Origin: Aphelenchoides besseyi
Taxonomy: Eukaryota; Nematoda; Chromadorea; Rhabditida; Aphelenchoididae
Length of the DNA stretch: 64,000 nucleotides
Assembly: GCA_024699855.1 (NCBI GenBank)
Contig: JAMPIQ010000001.1
Span: forward strand, 2,232,001-2,296,000
Direction: 5' to 3'
In this document: positions 62,985 to 64,000 of the stretch, in pieces
Position numbering within the stretch: position 1 is the first letter of the stretch
Layout: every line of letters begins with the position of its first letter
Notes under the pieces: generated by a model
The model's input: only the letters and a program-made list of their open reading frames with translations
Told to the model about the DNA's origin: nothing
Databases searched by the model: none
Translations under genes and position numbers: made by a program

Positions 62985-64000
62985 GCACACTGACCGATGG
63001 GTGCAGTTGGGTGTCAATTAGAAGGAAAGCGAACAACTTCGCAAAGTCACGACTGTTCGTTATGAAGATCATAACTTCTTGACATTCGTAGACTTGAAGC
63101 TCGCTTTTGAAATGAGAGGATTTGCCGTCTTAAACGACTCAAAGAAGGTGAAAGAAGAGAAGCTGTAAGTTCCGTGGTTGTTAAATTTCGATTGAAGTGT
63201 TTGTGCAATGTATGAGTAGATGTTTATGAACGTGCACTTCCTTGGGCAGAAGAATTCGAATTTGTTGTTCAAATGGCAACCGGGCAGTATCGTTTATGAG
63301 AATGCGAAACATTGTGTATAACGCTCTTGATTAAGGACTTTAGAATAAAGTGAGTTTCTTCATCGACGGATTCCAAAATACGTTTGACACCTCAACGACA
63401 CGTTGAGTCTTCTGCCCAAAAACAGTCCGTTGAAATGTCCATTTCGATGTTAAGGTTGATTCCAGTAAATTACTAAAACGTGAATAAGAACGTTCAATCA
63501 AATTTATTGTACCGAATAAGTCCTTTCAATCAACAAGAAACAGAAGTTGATAGACATCTAATTGTGTTCGTGGACAAGTGTAAGATGTCTGTTTCTAAAC
63601 GCGACAACAAAAGAAGTTCGAACCAAATGAAAAGTTGGCTTCTATTTCCTTCGCGCACCTCAAGTCCTGATCTTCTGACTATCAAAGGGCCAAAACCGTT
63701 GAACGATCAGGAATCTCCAGAGTCGAATTGGTTGTATATTTCGAATCGCAGTCGTGTTCACATCGACGTGATTTAACTTGCGTTCAAACTGGCTACGTAA
63801 TCGGAAAGCGAATACAAATTCAGGTGTATATTCACGGTAATCGACTTCAAAGAGCTTACAAACCCATCAATTACGCTAAACTTAATGGACAACAGAACTA
63901 TATAGACGAGTACTATTGCTTCTGAAGTTTAATGGAGATTCAATTCGAAAATAACAACTCAGTAGTTCAGCTGCATATCCGCATTCGAAGATGTTTACAG
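62985..64000. other. right edge, weak coding signals only
   Basis: On the plus strand, fragments at 63030-63171 and 63248-63334 can be joined through a gtaagt donor and a GGGCAG acceptor and end just before an AATAAA at 63345. Another open stretch covers 63525-63776. They look partly like protein but I found no start, family or full model, so no gene is called. One may continue past the window. Confidence 0.3.

Overview
The window is nuclear DNA from a nematode. The calls that say so are three ET-module secreted proteins, a multi-Kunitz/lustrin/EB secreted protein, carbohydrate-sulfotransferase and ARID3 proteins of nematode type, and genes cut by very short introns (about 40-60 bp). The 3' splice sites are mixed (TTTAG, TTGCAG, TTTCAG) rather than the uniform TTTTCAG of Caenorhabditis. 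This suggests a lineage outside Rhabditida, but I cannot name the species. All gene models were spliced by eye from reading frames, GT/AG sites and protein-family knowledge; gene symbols follow C. elegans or human orthologues.

Layout. 1-1.5 kb: unassigned. 1.5-3.3 kb (-): adenylosuccinate lyase. 3.4-5.1 kb: a dead mariner-type transposon with 184-bp terminal inverted repeats. 5.7-6.4 kb: an unassigned exon next to a tRNA-derived SINE. 8.35-11.9 kb (+): Golgi SPCA Ca/Mn pump. 12.8-16.4 kb (+): UDP-glycosyltransferase with a carbohydrate sulfotransferase nested antisense in one intron. 16.5-16.9 kb (-): small membrane protein. 17.2-19.6 kb (-): ARID3/CFI-1 transcription factor, followed by about 6 kb of gene-poor DNA. 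25.9-28.6 kb (-): a small tail-anchored protein and two small secreted Gly/Pro/Tyr-rich proteins. 29.3-33.3 kb (-): Kunitz-lustrin protein. 34.3-36.7 kb (-): NRBP pseudokinase. 37.5-39.9 kb (-): ZNF608/609/Scribbler-like nuclear protein. 42.0-43.6 kb (+): cyclin E. 44.7-48.45 kb (-): large Gln-rich nuclear protein. 49.9-50.6 kb (+): ribosomal stalk protein P2. 51.0-53.0 kb (+): SESTD1-like SEC14/spectrin protein. 53.2-53.7 kb: a small unknown gene converging on ATP synthase epsilon. 54.0-55.2 kb (+): unknown nuclear-type protein. 55.4-56.3 kb (-) and 56.6-57.8 kb (+): divergent YRDC and pyridoxal kinase. 57.9-62.6 kb: three ET-module proteins around MCM5 (-). 62.9 kb: tRNA-Ala(AGC).

Functionally this is mostly housekeeping: purine synthesis, Golgi ion transport, translation, replication, t6A tRNA modification, vitamin B6 and ATP synthase. 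Cyclin E and MCM5 both carry strong E2F-type sites 130-180 bp upstream of their start codons, fitting joint S-phase control. Glycan or xenobiotic conjugation genes (UGT, sulfotransferase) sit together, and several secreted Cys-rich or cuticle-like genes lie in two clusters.

The most unusual signals are: a long, bistable RNA fold in the last intron of the ribosomal P2 gene; a secreted-protein gene with 9- and 12-nt micro-exons; a probable GA-AG intron in the SESTD1-like gene; the nested antisense sulfotransferase; and Kunitz domains that have lost both partners of one disulfide.
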